Assembly: GCF_000333955.1 (NCBI RefSeq)
Contig: NZ_CAPS01000124.1
Location: forward strand, 1 to 64,000
Origin: Rhodococcus sp. AW25M09
GTDB taxonomy: Bacteria > Actinomycetota > Actinomycetes > Mycobacteriales > Mycobacteriaceae
DNA length: 64,000 nt
Direction of reading: 5' to 3'
Under the pieces are notes generated by a model. That model was given only the letters and a program-made list of their open reading frames with translations. It was not told the origin of the DNA and did no database searches. Shown piece after piece: positions 44,733 to 53,828 of this stretch. A program made the position numbers and the translations under genes. Each line of letters opens with the position of its first letter. Position 1 is the stretch's first letter.

Positions 44733-45731
44733 TCAGAGAGTCCTGTCGACCGCGACGGTGCCGCCGCCGCGGTGCATCGAGGTGATCAACGCCCGCGCCA
44801 CCAGGCTCGCCTGTAGGCCGTCTCGCGCTGACGCCAGCGTGGACGTACGCCCTTCTGCGATCGAATCGATCCACTCGCGCAGCTGGAGTCGATAGGCGTC
44901 GGCAAAGCGAGGGACCCAGTCCCGTGCATACGAATAGCTGTGCCGCAGAGCATGATCGGTCACCGTCCGAATCGGTTCCGCCAGACGGCTCGCGCCCTCT
45001 TCGCCGATCACCTCACAGCGGATGTCGTACCCGTAGCCGGCGTTGAGGAACAATTCCACGGTCGTCAGGACGCCGCTTTCGGTGCGCAACAACATGAACT
45101 GTGGATCGCGGCGGTGGCCGATCCGCGTGCTCGCACGAGTGGTGTGCCAGCTGACCTCGACCACCGGGGAGTCGAGCAACCACGGCACCGTATCGAGTTC
45201 GTGGATGGCAGAACCGGTGATACTGGCCTCCGAATCGCCGCCGGGCCCCGAGGTGACCGTTCGACTCGAGCAATGCACGATCAACGGCTCTCCCACTGCG
45301 CGCGAGGTCACGGTGTGCCTCAACTCGACGTATCCTGGATCGAAGCGGCGCATGAATCCCACTGTGAGCAGTGGAATTCCGCCCGATATCGCGGCCTCGT
45401 GGGCTCGCACCACTCGTACGCATTCGTCGACGGTCACTGCGAGCGGCTTCTCGCACAGAACAGGCTTGCGCGCCTCGATACAGGCAAGCACGAGATCCGC
45501 GTGGGTGGAGTCGTGGGAGGCGACGACGACGGCGTCGACGTCGGTCCGGGAGATCAAGCCGTACGGGTCGGTGAGGCCATCCGCACCGACCTCGGCGGCC
45601 AAGCCCGCCGCGCGGGAGGCGTCGACGTCCGCTACGGCCGTGACAGTCGCACCCGACACAACCGAATGCAGATTCCGGATGTGGTCTGCGCCCATCACCC
45701 CGGCACCGATCACTCCTACACGCACGCTCAT
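44733..45731 (-). CDS. Gfo/Idh/MocA oxidoreductase, inositol dehydrogenase-like
   Basis: A 332-residue NAD(P) dehydrogenase with Rossmann motif VIGAGVMGADHIRN, catalytic Lys in CEKPLAVTVDE, and GSAIHELDTVPWLL. It is closely similar in layout to the operon IolG and may use another inositol isomer. It diverges from a second Idh-family gene across the perfect palindrome at 45766 and converges on the GntR gene. Confidence 0.85.
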   Translation of the reverse strand: MSVRVGVIGAGVMGADHIRNLHSVVSGATVTAVADVDASRAAGLAAEVGADGLTDPYGLISRTDVDAVVVASHDSTHADLVLACIEARKPVLCEKPLAVTVDECVRVVRAHEAAISGGIPLLTVGFMRRFDPGYVELRHTVTSRAVGEPLIVHCSSRTVTSGPGGDSEASITGSAIHELDTVPWLLDSPVVEVSWHTTRASTRIGHRRDPQFMLLRTESGVLTTVELFLNAGYGYDIRCEVIGEEGASRLAEPIRTVTDHALRHSYSYARDWVPRFADAYRLQLREWIDSIAEGRTSTLASARDGLQASLVARALITSMHRGGGTVAVDRTL

Positions 45732-45765
45732 GGGCCCTCGCCATCACTGTTGATGAAATATCCGA

Positions 45766-45777
45766 ATGTCCGGACAT
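45766..45777. promoter_or_regulatory. IolR-like operator between divergent dehydrogenase genes
   Basis: ATGTCCGGACAT is a perfect 12-bp palindrome whose core TGTCCGGACA matches the TGTC-N-GGACA cores at 43824 and 46876. It sits between the two divergent dehydrogenase genes. Confidence 0.65.
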
Positions 45778-45808
45778 ATGCACAACAGTCGATACTAGGG
45801 TGTTCGAG

Positions 45809-46843
45809 ATGACTTCGACCACAGAATTGCTACTTCCGCCCTCACGCGTCGCTCCGCCCACCGATGCGCCTGCACTCCGATGGGGCATCCTGGGGCCTGG
45901 CTGGATCGCTGCTCGATTCGCAGAAGCGTTGCGTAACCATACTTCTCAGAACATTTCGGCCGTGGCCTCCAGAAACGCACAGCGGGGCGCGACGTTCGCG
46001 GCCGACTGGGGGATTCCGTCCGTGTACGGCAACTACGACGAACTCGTCTCGAGTTCCGAGGTCGATGTCGTGTACATCGCCACCCCGCACACCTCCCATT
46101 TCGAGCACGCGACCCTGGCGCTCGAGGCCGGAAAGCACGTGGTGGTGGAAAAACCCCTCGCTCTCGACGCCCGGCAGGCTCACTCCATCGCCGAGATCGC
46201 CCGCTCCAAGAGCCTGTTCGCAATGGAGGCCATGTGGTCCGCCTTTCTGCCGAAATTCGACGTGATGGATCAGGTCTTGTCTCAGGGGATGCTCGGTGAG
46301 ATCGGAACCGTTCTGGCAGACCACGGCGAGCACTTCGAGACCGATCACCGCATCTACGACCCGGCACTCGCCGGCGGTCCGTTACTCGACCTGGGGACAT
46401 ACGCGGTCTATTTCGCACAGATGGCCTTGGGTCCTCCCACCACCGTCACTGCAGTAGGACAGCAGGCCAACTCGGAGCTGAACGGTCAGATCTCCGCGAT
46501 CCTGACATCGCCTACAGGCGCTCACGCCGTTCTCAACACCACCATCCTGGTAGACACACCGAACCTCGCCGCAGTGTGCGGAAGTTCAGGAATGCTCAGC
46601 ACGGAGGGCGTTTTCTACCGACCGGGGAACTTCACCGTGTCCCTGCGCGACGGAAGATCGGCTCGATTCGTCGATGACGTCAGCGGTTACCCCGCGGGAC
46701 TTGCCTACGAGGCCGCGGAGGCAGCCCGCCGAATCACCAATGGTGAGCTCGAAAGCCCCTGTCACACAATGTCCGACACCATCTCGACCCTCGACACCCT
46801 CGACGAACTGCGGCGCGTGCTGGGGATCGATTTTCCCTCCTGA
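45809..46843 (+). CDS. Gfo/Idh/MocA oxidoreductase
   Basis: About 344 residues (ATG 45809; an in-frame GTG at 45800 is possible). The Rossmann motif is GILGPGWIAARFAEAL, the catalytic Lys is in VVEKPLALDA, and EAMWSAFLPKFDVMD plus GGPLLDLGTYAVYFAQ place it near the dihydrodiol/xylose dehydrogenase branch. Its start lies 32 bp after the operator palindrome, so it probably belongs to the inositol regulon. Substrate unproven. Confidence 0.83.
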   Translation: MTSTTELLLPPSRVAPPTDAPALRWGILGPGWIAARFAEALRNHTSQNISAVASRNAQRGATFAADWGIPSVYGNYDELVSSSEVDVVYIATPHTSHFEHATLALEAGKHVVVEKPLALDARQAHSIAEIARSKSLFAMEAMWSAFLPKFDVMDQVLSQGMLGEIGTVLADHGEHFETDHRIYDPALAGGPLLDLGTYAVYFAQMALGPPTTVTAVGQQANSELNGQISAILTSPTGAHAVLNTTILVDTPNLAAVCGSSGMLSTEGVFYRPGNFTVSLRDGRSARFVDDVSGYPAGLAYEAAEAARRITNGELESPCHTMSDTISTLDTLDELRRVLGIDFPS

Positions 46844-46873
46844 TCTCCCGTCGACGGAATGTTGTGCGGTCCT

Positions 46874-46898
46874 AATGTCTGGACAAACTATTGACTTT
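46874..46898 (+). promoter_or_regulatory. IolR-like operator/promoter block upstream of the ABC importer
   Basis: Starts AATGTC, then a variable base and GGACAAACTATTGAC, matching the iolC block in 23 of 25 bases. TTGACT (46891) and TTACAT (46914) are 17 bp apart and could be -35 and -10, which would place the operator core TGTCTGGACA (46876-46885) just above the -35. Confidence 0.7.
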
Positions 46899-46902
46899 CA
46901 GG

Positions 46903-46918
46903 TGTGACGGGTATTACA
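46903..46918 (+). promoter_or_regulatory. CRP/GlxR-type site at the importer promoter
   Basis: TGTGACGGGTATTACA matches TGTGA-N6-TCACA at nine of ten defined positions. It starts 4 bp after the operator block, the same spacing as at iolC. It overlaps the putative -10. Confidence 0.55.
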
Positions 46919-46985
46919 TCCCCTAAGGCAGTTCGCCCGACCCGACATCAGCGGGTCGTCTGGTCATCGAGAGGATGTTTGGAAA

Positions 46986-48020
46986 ATGACGTCTCGTCTG
47001 GGTTCGGTAACGCATAGGTCCCCAAAGAACCTGGGGCGCAAAACCATCACGATGGCGATCGGGGTCACGTTGGCGGCATCGGTCGCGGCGTGCTCGTCCT
47101 CGGGCGGCGCGCAGGACTCGTCCGACAGTGGCAGCGGTGCAGGGACGGCCGACACCCCGAAGGCGACCATCGCCATGATCACCCACGAGGTTCCCGGAGA
47201 CACGTTCTGGGACCTGATCCGAAAGGGTGCCGAAGCTGCAGCGGCGAAGGACAACATCGAGCTGCGGTATTCGTCCGACCCCGAGGCACCCAATCAGGCG
47301 AACCTGGTGCAGAGCGCGATCGACTCGAAGGTCGACGGCATCGCGGTCACTCTGGCCAAGCCCGACGCAATGGCCCCGTCCGTCGAGGCCGCTGATGCAG
47401 CCGGAATCCCTGTGGTGGCCTTCAACTCCGGGTTCGACTCCTGGAAGGACATGGGCGTCGGACAGTACTTCGGGCAGGACGAGACCATCGCCGGTCAGGC
47501 CGCAGGCGCTCGTCTGACCGCGGACGGCGCGAAGAAGACCCTGTGCATCATTCAGGAACAGGGGCAGGTTGCGCTCGAATCACGGTGCGCCGGCGTCAAG
47601 AGCGGATTCACCGGTGGTAGCACCGAGATCCTCAACGTCAACAGCAAGGACATGCCCTCGGTAGAGGCAACCATCACCGCAAAGTTGCAGCAGGACCCCG
47701 CCATCGATCATATCGTCGCGCTCGGTGCGCCGATCGCGCTGACCGCAGTGCAGTCCAAGGCCAACGCCGGTAGCAACGCCACCGTCGTCACCTTCGACAC
47801 CAACGCCGCACTCGTCGATGCACTCCAGTCCGGTGATGTCGCGTGGGCGATCGATCAGCAGCCGTACCTGCAGGGGTACCTGGCTGTCGACTCACTGTGG
47901 CTCTACCTCAACAACGGCAACACCATCGGCGGCGGCACCCCGGTACTGACCGGACCCGCGTTCATCGACCAGTCCAATATCGACGCCATCGCCGAGTACG
48001 CCCAGAACGGCACTCGCTGA
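46986..48020 (+). CDS. sugar/inositol ABC substrate-binding lipoprotein
   Basis: A 344-residue solute receptor. The signal peptide ends in a lipobox (SVAAC), followed by a Ser/Gly-rich linker and a RbsB-like periplasmic-binding fold (ATIAMITHEVPGDTFWDLIRKGAE, then AIDSKVDGIAVTLAKPDAM). The promoter is shared in type with iolC, so inositol or an inositol isomer is the likely ligand. A hairpin separates it from the permease gene. Confidence 0.9.
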   Translation: MTSRLGSVTHRSPKNLGRKTITMAIGVTLAASVAACSSSGGAQDSSDSGSGAGTADTPKATIAMITHEVPGDTFWDLIRKGAEAAAAKDNIELRYSSDPEAPNQANLVQSAIDSKVDGIAVTLAKPDAMAPSVEAADAAGIPVVAFNSGFDSWKDMGVGQYFGQDETIAGQAAGARLTADGAKKTLCIIQEQGQVALESRCAGVKSGFTGGSTEILNVNSKDMPSVEATITAKLQQDPAIDHIVALGAPIALTAVQSKANAGSNATVVTFDTNAALVDALQSGDVAWAIDQQPYLQGYLAVDSLWLYLNNGNTIGGGTPVLTGPAFIDQSNIDAIAEYAQNGTR

Positions 48021-48024
48021 ACCC

Positions 48025-48064
48025 GACGCTCACCGGCATGCGATTTTCGCTGCCGGTGAGCGTC
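48025..48064 (+). terminator. intercistronic hairpin after the binding-protein gene
   Basis: GACGCTCACCGGCA (48025-48038) pairs perfectly with TGCCGGTGAGCGTC (48051-48064) around a 12-base loop. Such stems between a receptor gene and its permease gene protect the upstream mRNA or cause partial termination, giving more receptor than permease. Confidence 0.7.
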
Positions 48065-48086
48065 GTACCAGTAGGGAAGGAACACC

Positions 48087-49145
48087 ATGTCCACGCAGGC
48101 CGACCTGGATCTGTCCAAACACACCGTCGTCGTCGATGAACGAGTGAAGAAGCAAAAGCCGTTGCAGCGGTTGTTGATTCGCCCGGAAATCGGTGCACTG
48201 TTCGGCGCAATCATCATCTTCGTATTCTTCTGCATCGTTGCCCCTCCATTCCGCTCCCCCGAGGCCCTCGCCACCGTCCTCTACGCGTCCTCGACGATCG
48301 GCATCATGGCCATCGGTGTGTCGCTGTTGATGATCGGCGGCGAGTTCGACCTGTCGACCGGAGTCGCGGTCACCTTCTCTTCGATCATGGCCTCGATGAT
48401 CGCCTACAACCTGCACCTCAACGTATGGATCGGATCCGCGCTGGCATTGGTGCTGGCGCTGGGGGTCGGATTCCTCAACGGGTGGCTGGTGATGACGACG
48501 AAGATTCCGTCGTTCCTGATCACTCTGGCGAGCTTCTTGATGCTCACCGGAATCAATCTTGCGGTCACCAAGTTGGTGACCGGACAGGTAGCAACACAGT
48601 CGATCTCGGATATGGATGGATTCCATTCCGCCAAAGCGGTGTTCTCGTCGTCGTTCTCGCTGTTCGGAATCTCCATCCGCATCACCGTCGTGTGGTGGAT
48701 CGTCTTCACTCTCGCGGCCACCTGGGTGTTGATGAAAACCCGTATAGGCAACTGGATCTTCGCCGTCGGCGGCAACCAGGACTCCGCCCGCGCGATCGGT
48801 GTTCCGGTGACCAAGGTCAAGATCGGTTTGTTCATGTTCGTCGGCTTCTGCGCCTGGTTCGTCGGCATGCACCTGCTGTTCGCGTTCAACACCGTCCAGT
48901 CCGGCCAAGGTGTCGGCAACGAGTTCCTCTACATCATCGCCGCGGTCATCGGCGGGTGCCTGCTCACCGGCGGATTCGGCACTGCCATCGGCGCTTTCAT
49001 CGGTGCCTTCATCTTCGGCATGGCCAACCAGGGCATCGTCTACGCCGGCTGGAACCCCGACTGGTTCAAGTTCTTCCTCGGCGCGATGCTGCTGTTCGCC
49101 GTCATCGCCAACAACTCGTTCCGCACCTACGCCGCGAAGAGGTAA
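48087..49145 (+). CDS. ABC sugar permease (RbsC type)
   Basis: A 352-residue inner-membrane permease with about ten spans. Family marks include MAIGVSLLMIGGEFDLSTGVAVTFSSI and VGGNQDSARAIGVPVTKVKIGLF. Being a single permease gene, it probably acts as a homodimer. It lies 3 bp before the ATPase gene. Confidence 0.92.
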   Translation: MSTQADLDLSKHTVVVDERVKKQKPLQRLLIRPEIGALFGAIIIFVFFCIVAPPFRSPEALATVLYASSTIGIMAIGVSLLMIGGEFDLSTGVAVTFSSIMASMIAYNLHLNVWIGSALALVLALGVGFLNGWLVMTTKIPSFLITLASFLMLTGINLAVTKLVTGQVATQSISDMDGFHSAKAVFSSSFSLFGISIRITVVWWIVFTLAATWVLMKTRIGNWIFAVGGNQDSARAIGVPVTKVKIGLFMFVGFCAWFVGMHLLFAFNTVQSGQGVGNEFLYIIAAVIGGCLLTGGFGTAIGAFIGAFIFGMANQGIVYAGWNPDWFKFFLGAMLLFAVIANNSFRTYAAKR

Positions 49146-49148
49146 ATC

Positions 49149-49967
49149 ATGACCGTTCACGCCGATACCCCTATCGAATCCGAACCCGCGGGCGGGGGAA
49201 AAACGCCTCTCATCGAACTGAAGAACGTGGGAAAGAGCTACGGCAACATCATCGCTCTGCAGGGCATCGACCTACGCGTGGGTGCCGGTGAAGTCACCGG
49301 AGTCCTCGGCGACAACGGAGCCGGTAAGTCCACCCTGATCAAGATCATGGCCGGCCTGCATCAGCAGAGCGAAGGAGAACTGCTTGTCGACGGTAAGGCG
49401 ACCACGTTCGCCTCCCCCAAGGACGCGCTGAACCAGGGCATAGCGACGGTCTACCAAGATCTCGCCGTTGTCGCCCTCATGCCGGTGTGGCGCAACTTCT
49501 TTCTCGGCCAGGAGCTTCGCAAAGGCTCGGTGTTCAAGTCCCTCGACACCAACGCCATGCGGGCGACGACCGTAGAAGAACTGCACAAGATGGGCATCGA
49601 TCTTCCCGACGTCGATGCCCCCATCGGCTCGCTCTCGGGCGGCCAGCGCCAGTGCGTCGCCATCGCTCGCGCAATCTTTTTCGGTGCTCGTGTTCTGATC
49701 CTCGACGAGCCCACCGCAGCCCTCGGCGTCAAGCAATCGGGAATGGTGCTTCGCTACATCTCCGCGGCCAAGGAACAAGGCTTCGGCGTTGTCTTCATCA
49801 CCCACAATCCCCACCACGCGTACATGGTCGGCGATCACTTCGTCCTGCTCAACCGTGGACGCCAAAAGCTCGACTGCAGCTACGAGGACATCTCGCTCGA
49901 CGACCTCACCAAGGAAATGGCGGGCGGCGACGAACTCGACACCCTCACCCACGAACTTCGCCGATAG
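49149..49967 (+). CDS. ABC sugar transporter ATP-binding protein
   Basis: A 272-residue ATPase. Walker A is GDNGAGKST, the signature is LSGGQRQ, Walker B is VLILDEPTAAL and the H-loop His is in VFITHNPHH. It has one nucleotide-binding domain, about half the length of two-domain RbsA-type proteins, so it should work as a homodimer. Confidence 0.92.
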   Translation: MTVHADTPIESEPAGGGKTPLIELKNVGKSYGNIIALQGIDLRVGAGEVTGVLGDNGAGKSTLIKIMAGLHQQSEGELLVDGKATTFASPKDALNQGIATVYQDLAVVALMPVWRNFFLGQELRKGSVFKSLDTNAMRATTVEELHKMGIDLPDVDAPIGSLSGGQRQCVAIARAIFFGARVLILDEPTAALGVKQSGMVLRYISAAKEQGFGVVFITHNPHHAYMVGDHFVLLNRGRQKLDCSYEDISLDDLTKEMAGGDELDTLTHELRR

Positions 49968-49995
49968 GTCGGGTTCGCTACCCACATGCTGTATC

Positions 49996-50019
49996 GGGCC
50001 GGTCCCATCGGACCGGCCC
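49996..50019 (+). terminator. hairpin between the ATPase and dehydrogenase genes
   Basis: GGGCCGGTCC (49996-50005) pairs perfectly with GGACCGGCCC (50010-50019) over a 4-base loop. There is no U-tract, so it is more likely partial termination or mRNA processing than a full stop. Confidence 0.5.
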
Positions 50020-50046
50020 GCACACCCTTCGAAAAGGAGTCTTCTT

Positions 50047-51210
50047 GTGCGATCCACCCGGTCTGTTCGTGTCGGTGTAGCTGGTTTCGGGTGGATGGGG
50101 CGGGTGCACACGCAGGCGTATTCTCGCCTGAATCAACACTATCCAGATCTGAGGCTGCGCCCCGAGTTGGCGATGGTCGCGGACGAGCTCGAAGGCCGAG
50201 CGGACGACGCAGCCGATCAGTTCGGCTTCGCGGCGGCAACCACCGATTGGCACGAGATCCAGTCCGACCCGACGATCGAAGCCGTCTCGATCACCGCGCC
50301 CAACTTCCTGCATCGATCGATCGGAACCGCGATGGTCGAAGCGGGAAAACACATCTGGATCGAAAAGCCGGTCGGCCTGACCGCGGACGATGCGCGCGCT
50401 GTCGCACTCGCGGCCGACAAGGCGGGCGTGCAGACGGCCGTCGGATTCAATTACCGCAATGCCCCGGCGGTCGAGGAAGCCAAGGCCCTCGTCGAATCCG
50501 GTGAACTCGGAACGATCACCCATGCCAGATTCCGATTCTTCAGCGACTACGCCGCACACCCAAACGGCGCATTGAGCTGGCGGTTCGAGCGCGCTCGCGG
50601 CGGGAACGGCGTACTCGGCGATCTCGCCTCGCACGGAGCCGATTTGGTCTACTACCTCCTGGGCGACATCGAGTCCCTGGTGGCAGACACCGCGATCTTC
50701 GTTCCCGAACGAACGAAGCCGAGCGGCTCCACCACCGGACACGCTCTTGCTGCCGGAGGTGAACGCGGGGCCGTCGAGAACGAGGACTTCGTCAGCAGCC
50801 AACTCCGCCTGCACAGCGGAGCGCGCGTCGTTCTGGAGGCAAGTCGTGTGGCCGTCGGCGATCAGAACGCATACGGGTTCGAGATTCACGGCACCAAAGG
50901 TGCTGTCTCATGGGACTTCCGGCGGCTCGGTGAACTCTCTCTCAGCACAGGAGACCGATACCAGGATCAACCCGCATCGACCGTCTTCGTCGGGCCCTCC
51001 CACGGCGAGTACGGCGCATTCCAACCCGGTTCGGCGTCCTCGATGGGGTACGACGACCTCAAGGTCATCGAGGCCATGCGCTTCTTCAAGTCCATCGGAG
51101 ACGGAAAGCCCTGCGGCGCAACGCTACGAGACGCCGTCCGTAGCGCCGGGGTACTCGATGCCATGTCCGAATCCGTGGCCTCGGGTCGGTGGGTCAGCCC
51201 CGGCTCGTGA
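50047..51210 (+). CDS. Gfo/Idh/MocA oxidoreductase, scyllo-inositol dehydrogenase-like
   Basis: A 387-residue dehydrogenase. Rossmann motif VAGFGWMGRVHTQAY, catalytic Lys in WIEKPVGLTADD, and GDLASHGADLVYYLLGD with the conserved Asp/His. The length and C-terminal extension match IolW/IolU-like or IdhB-like proteins. GTG 50047 follows AAAAGGAG. It is the last gene of the ABC importer operon, so it probably oxidises the imported cyclitol. Confidence 0.85.
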   Translation: MRSTRSVRVGVAGFGWMGRVHTQAYSRLNQHYPDLRLRPELAMVADELEGRADDAADQFGFAAATTDWHEIQSDPTIEAVSITAPNFLHRSIGTAMVEAGKHIWIEKPVGLTADDARAVALAADKAGVQTAVGFNYRNAPAVEEAKALVESGELGTITHARFRFFSDYAAHPNGALSWRFERARGGNGVLGDLASHGADLVYYLLGDIESLVADTAIFVPERTKPSGSTTGHALAAGGERGAVENEDFVSSQLRLHSGARVVLEASRVAVGDQNAYGFEIHGTKGAVSWDFRRLGELSLSTGDRYQDQPASTVFVGPSHGEYGAFQPGSASSMGYDDLKVIEAMRFFKSIGDGKPCGATLRDAVRSAGVLDAMSESVASGRWVSPGS

Positions 51211-51244
51211 GATTCACAGGCGCACGACTCGAGGGACTGCGGGG

Positions 51245-53770
51245 TCACACCGCCTCGGCGGGACTTTCGCCACCCTCGGTTCCCACGGGTTCGATCCGCA
51301 CGGGCACGTTCTTGTGCCACGGATTACCGAAGAACTTGTCGCGACGGGTCACCGACGTCAGGGTGTTCAGCGGTACACCGACAACCTCGTCGCCGCTCTC
51401 CGACGGATAGGACACTCCCATTCCGTTGGGCAGTGACACGTGCCCTGCCTGCATCATCTGGCTCACCTCGACCGTCGTCGTGGCGGTTCCGGTCTCGGTC
51501 GTCAATCGCACCACATCACCGCTGGCCACCCCCAATGCGGATGCATCGGCAGGACAGATACGCAGCGATCCTTCCTTGTCCCTGCGTCTCCACTCGGGAT
51601 TTCGGATGATGACATTCGCGGTGAAGGCGCGTCGCTCTCCGGCCGACAGGATGAACGGGTACGCAGCGCTGGTGTAGCACGGCTCTTCCTTGTCGAGGAG
51701 CCGAATCTCGTCCACGAGCTCGGGAATGTAGACGTGAATCTTTTTGTCCTCGTGGCGGATGTATTTCCACGCATCCTCGTAGCGATCGTCGGTGAAAGTG
51801 ACTCCCTGGGGGTTGTCCACGATGGCATCGAACAATTGCTCACCTTGGGCGGCACCCTCTCCGGTGAATCCGGCCCGCCGTGCAGCATCGGGGTTGGCTA
51901 TGCACGCCAGCTGCGCCATACCCCAGATCATGGCTTTCGCCTCCTCGCCTTCGGCGAAGGTGGATCCCAGTGTGCGGTAGAGAATGTACGGCAGCAGGCC
52001 GGCCAGTTCGGGACGCTGCTCCATCGTGGAGAAGAGGACCAGGTTGAAGGCGGCGCGACCGATCAGTGCAGCCGATCGCAATTCCGAAAGAAGCTTGCTG
52101 TCGACGGAACCGAGACGATCGATCAGTCCGGCGTAGATGAACGGTTCGGATCGGGTACCCGGCTTCGCGGGCATCAGGGGGTTTCGAAGCTGGAAGGTGT
52201 TGTGCGGAAAGTGCAGTGTGAACATCGATGCCTCGTACTTCTCGAACTGGCTCGACGCCGGAAGCACGTAGTCGGCCTCCCGAGCGGTTTCCGTGAGTGC
52301 GACGTCGACCACGACCGTCAGGTCGAGACTCCTCATCGCACGGCGAAAGCGGCCCGAATCAGCCAACGAGTGAAGGGGATTCGACGAGTCGATCCACATT
52401 GCCCGGAGCCTGTCCGGGTGCTCGGTCAAGATCTCGTCGGCGATGGAATTCGCCGGAATGAGGCCGGACACGATACGCGCGCCGGTGACGGGCGTGTAGC
52501 CCTCCTGCGCAGGGTTACCGAGAACGTTGGCGATCGGTTGCGCAACGGCAGCCCCGGAGGATAGGAAGAAGATCTTCAACGACATCCGGGCGCCACGTTC
52601 CATCAGCGAACTGCCGACACTCTTCCCGCTCACTTTCGCAGCCAACCAACGCATCACACCGGCACCGCTTCGCATCGCCTGCAACCCGACGGTGCGCCGT
52701 ACGGTGTCGAAACGTGGTGTCGAATCCGGCGGAACGGGAAACCATGTTCCAGCGATCGGGAACATCCAGGAATGCATATGCATGCCACCAGGTTTCGCAA
52801 AGTTGCCGGTGAGTACCCACATCAGTTTCTGCAAGTAGGCATTGACGGTGGCATTCGGTGACTGTTGGATCCCGAGGTCCTCGTAGGTCGACACGCTCTC
52901 GGCTCGGCCGATGCGTCGGGCCGCGTCGCGAATGGTCTCTTCGGGCACACCGCAGCGCCTCGCGTAGTCAGCGATGTCGATCTCGCGCAGCAGTGTCAAC
53001 ACCTCCTCTACCCCTACTGCATTCGCTTTCAACCATTCCGATGCGATCAGGTCTTCCTGAACGAGAGTTGCATCGAGTGCAGCCAAGCACCAGGCATCCG
53101 TGCCGGGCTTGACCTGCAGGTGGTAATCGGCCATCGCCGCAGTCTCACTCTTGCGCGGGTCGATGACGATCATCGATCGTTCAGGGTCGCGAGCGATCTC
53201 CTTGAGCGTGGGCCTTGCCCGCGCCATCCCGTGCGACTGCCACGGGTTCTTGCCCACGAAGACCGACACTTCCGCGTTCTCGAAGTCACCCGAGGTGTGA
53301 CTGCCGTACAGCTCGGTGTCGACAAAACCCTCTCCCGTCTTCTCCTGAGCCAGCGCATTCGAGGTGTAGCGCGCGCCGACCGCATGGAAGAGCGATCGAC
53401 CGTAGGAGCCGCCGAGGTGATTGCCCTGGCCACCACCACCGTAGAAGAAGATGCTCTCGCCGCCGTGCTCCGCACCCACCGTGCGAAGCCGAGCCGCGAT
53501 CTCGTCCAGCGCAGTCTCCCAATCGATCTGCTCGTACGTACCGTCCGCGCGTCGACGCAGCGGAGTGTCGAGCCGATGCGGACCGTTCTGATAGCTGTCG
53601 AGTCGCAGCGGTTTTTCGCAGGTGTACCCCTGAGAGCCTGGATGATCCTTGTCCCCTCGGATCTTGAGCAGTCGACCGTCGTCTACCTTGACTTCGATAC
53701 CGCAATTGCACTCGCAGAGAATGCACGCGTTCTTCTTCCACGTGTCTGCGGACTGATTGGTGTCGATCAT
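51245..53770 (-). CDS. molybdopterin oxidoreductase (FdhF/NapA-like)
   Basis: An 841-residue bis-MGD enzyme. Four Cys for a [4Fe-4S] cluster are seen in the first 55 residues (CILCECNC, then YTCEKPL). Cofactor-binding segments include FFYGGGGQGNHLGGSYGRS, VSVFVGKNPWQSHG and a C-terminal GDVVRLTTETG. By eye, the region that normally carries the Mo-ligand Cys, Sec or Ser (NALAQEKTGEGF) has none of them. There is no signal peptide, so it is cytoplasmic. It lies behind moeA and a ferredoxin-like gene. Substrate unknown. Confidence 0.85.
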   Translation of the reverse strand: MIDTNQSADTWKKNACILCECNCGIEVKVDDGRLLKIRGDKDHPGSQGYTCEKPLRLDSYQNGPHRLDTPLRRRADGTYEQIDWETALDEIAARLRTVGAEHGGESIFFYGGGGQGNHLGGSYGRSLFHAVGARYTSNALAQEKTGEGFVDTELYGSHTSGDFENAEVSVFVGKNPWQSHGMARARPTLKEIARDPERSMIVIDPRKSETAAMADYHLQVKPGTDAWCLAALDATLVQEDLIASEWLKANAVGVEEVLTLLREIDIADYARRCGVPEETIRDAARRIGRAESVSTYEDLGIQQSPNATVNAYLQKLMWVLTGNFAKPGGMHMHSWMFPIAGTWFPVPPDSTPRFDTVRRTVGLQAMRSGAGVMRWLAAKVSGKSVGSSLMERGARMSLKIFFLSSGAAVAQPIANVLGNPAQEGYTPVTGARIVSGLIPANSIADEILTEHPDRLRAMWIDSSNPLHSLADSGRFRRAMRSLDLTVVVDVALTETAREADYVLPASSQFEKYEASMFTLHFPHNTFQLRNPLMPAKPGTRSEPFIYAGLIDRLGSVDSKLLSELRSAALIGRAAFNLVLFSTMEQRPELAGLLPYILYRTLGSTFAEGEEAKAMIWGMAQLACIANPDAARRAGFTGEGAAQGEQLFDAIVDNPQGVTFTDDRYEDAWKYIRHEDKKIHVYIPELVDEIRLLDKEEPCYTSAAYPFILSAGERRAFTANVIIRNPEWRRRDKEGSLRICPADASALGVASGDVVRLTTETGTATTTVEVSQMMQAGHVSLPNGMGVSYPSESGDEVVGVPLNTLTSVTRRDKFFGNPWHKNVPVRIEPVGTEGGESPAEAV

Positions 53771-53828
53771 GAATGCACCCAGATTCTATGTTGACCGAGA
53801 TTGACCTGTCGTTTCCGGAACGTATGTG

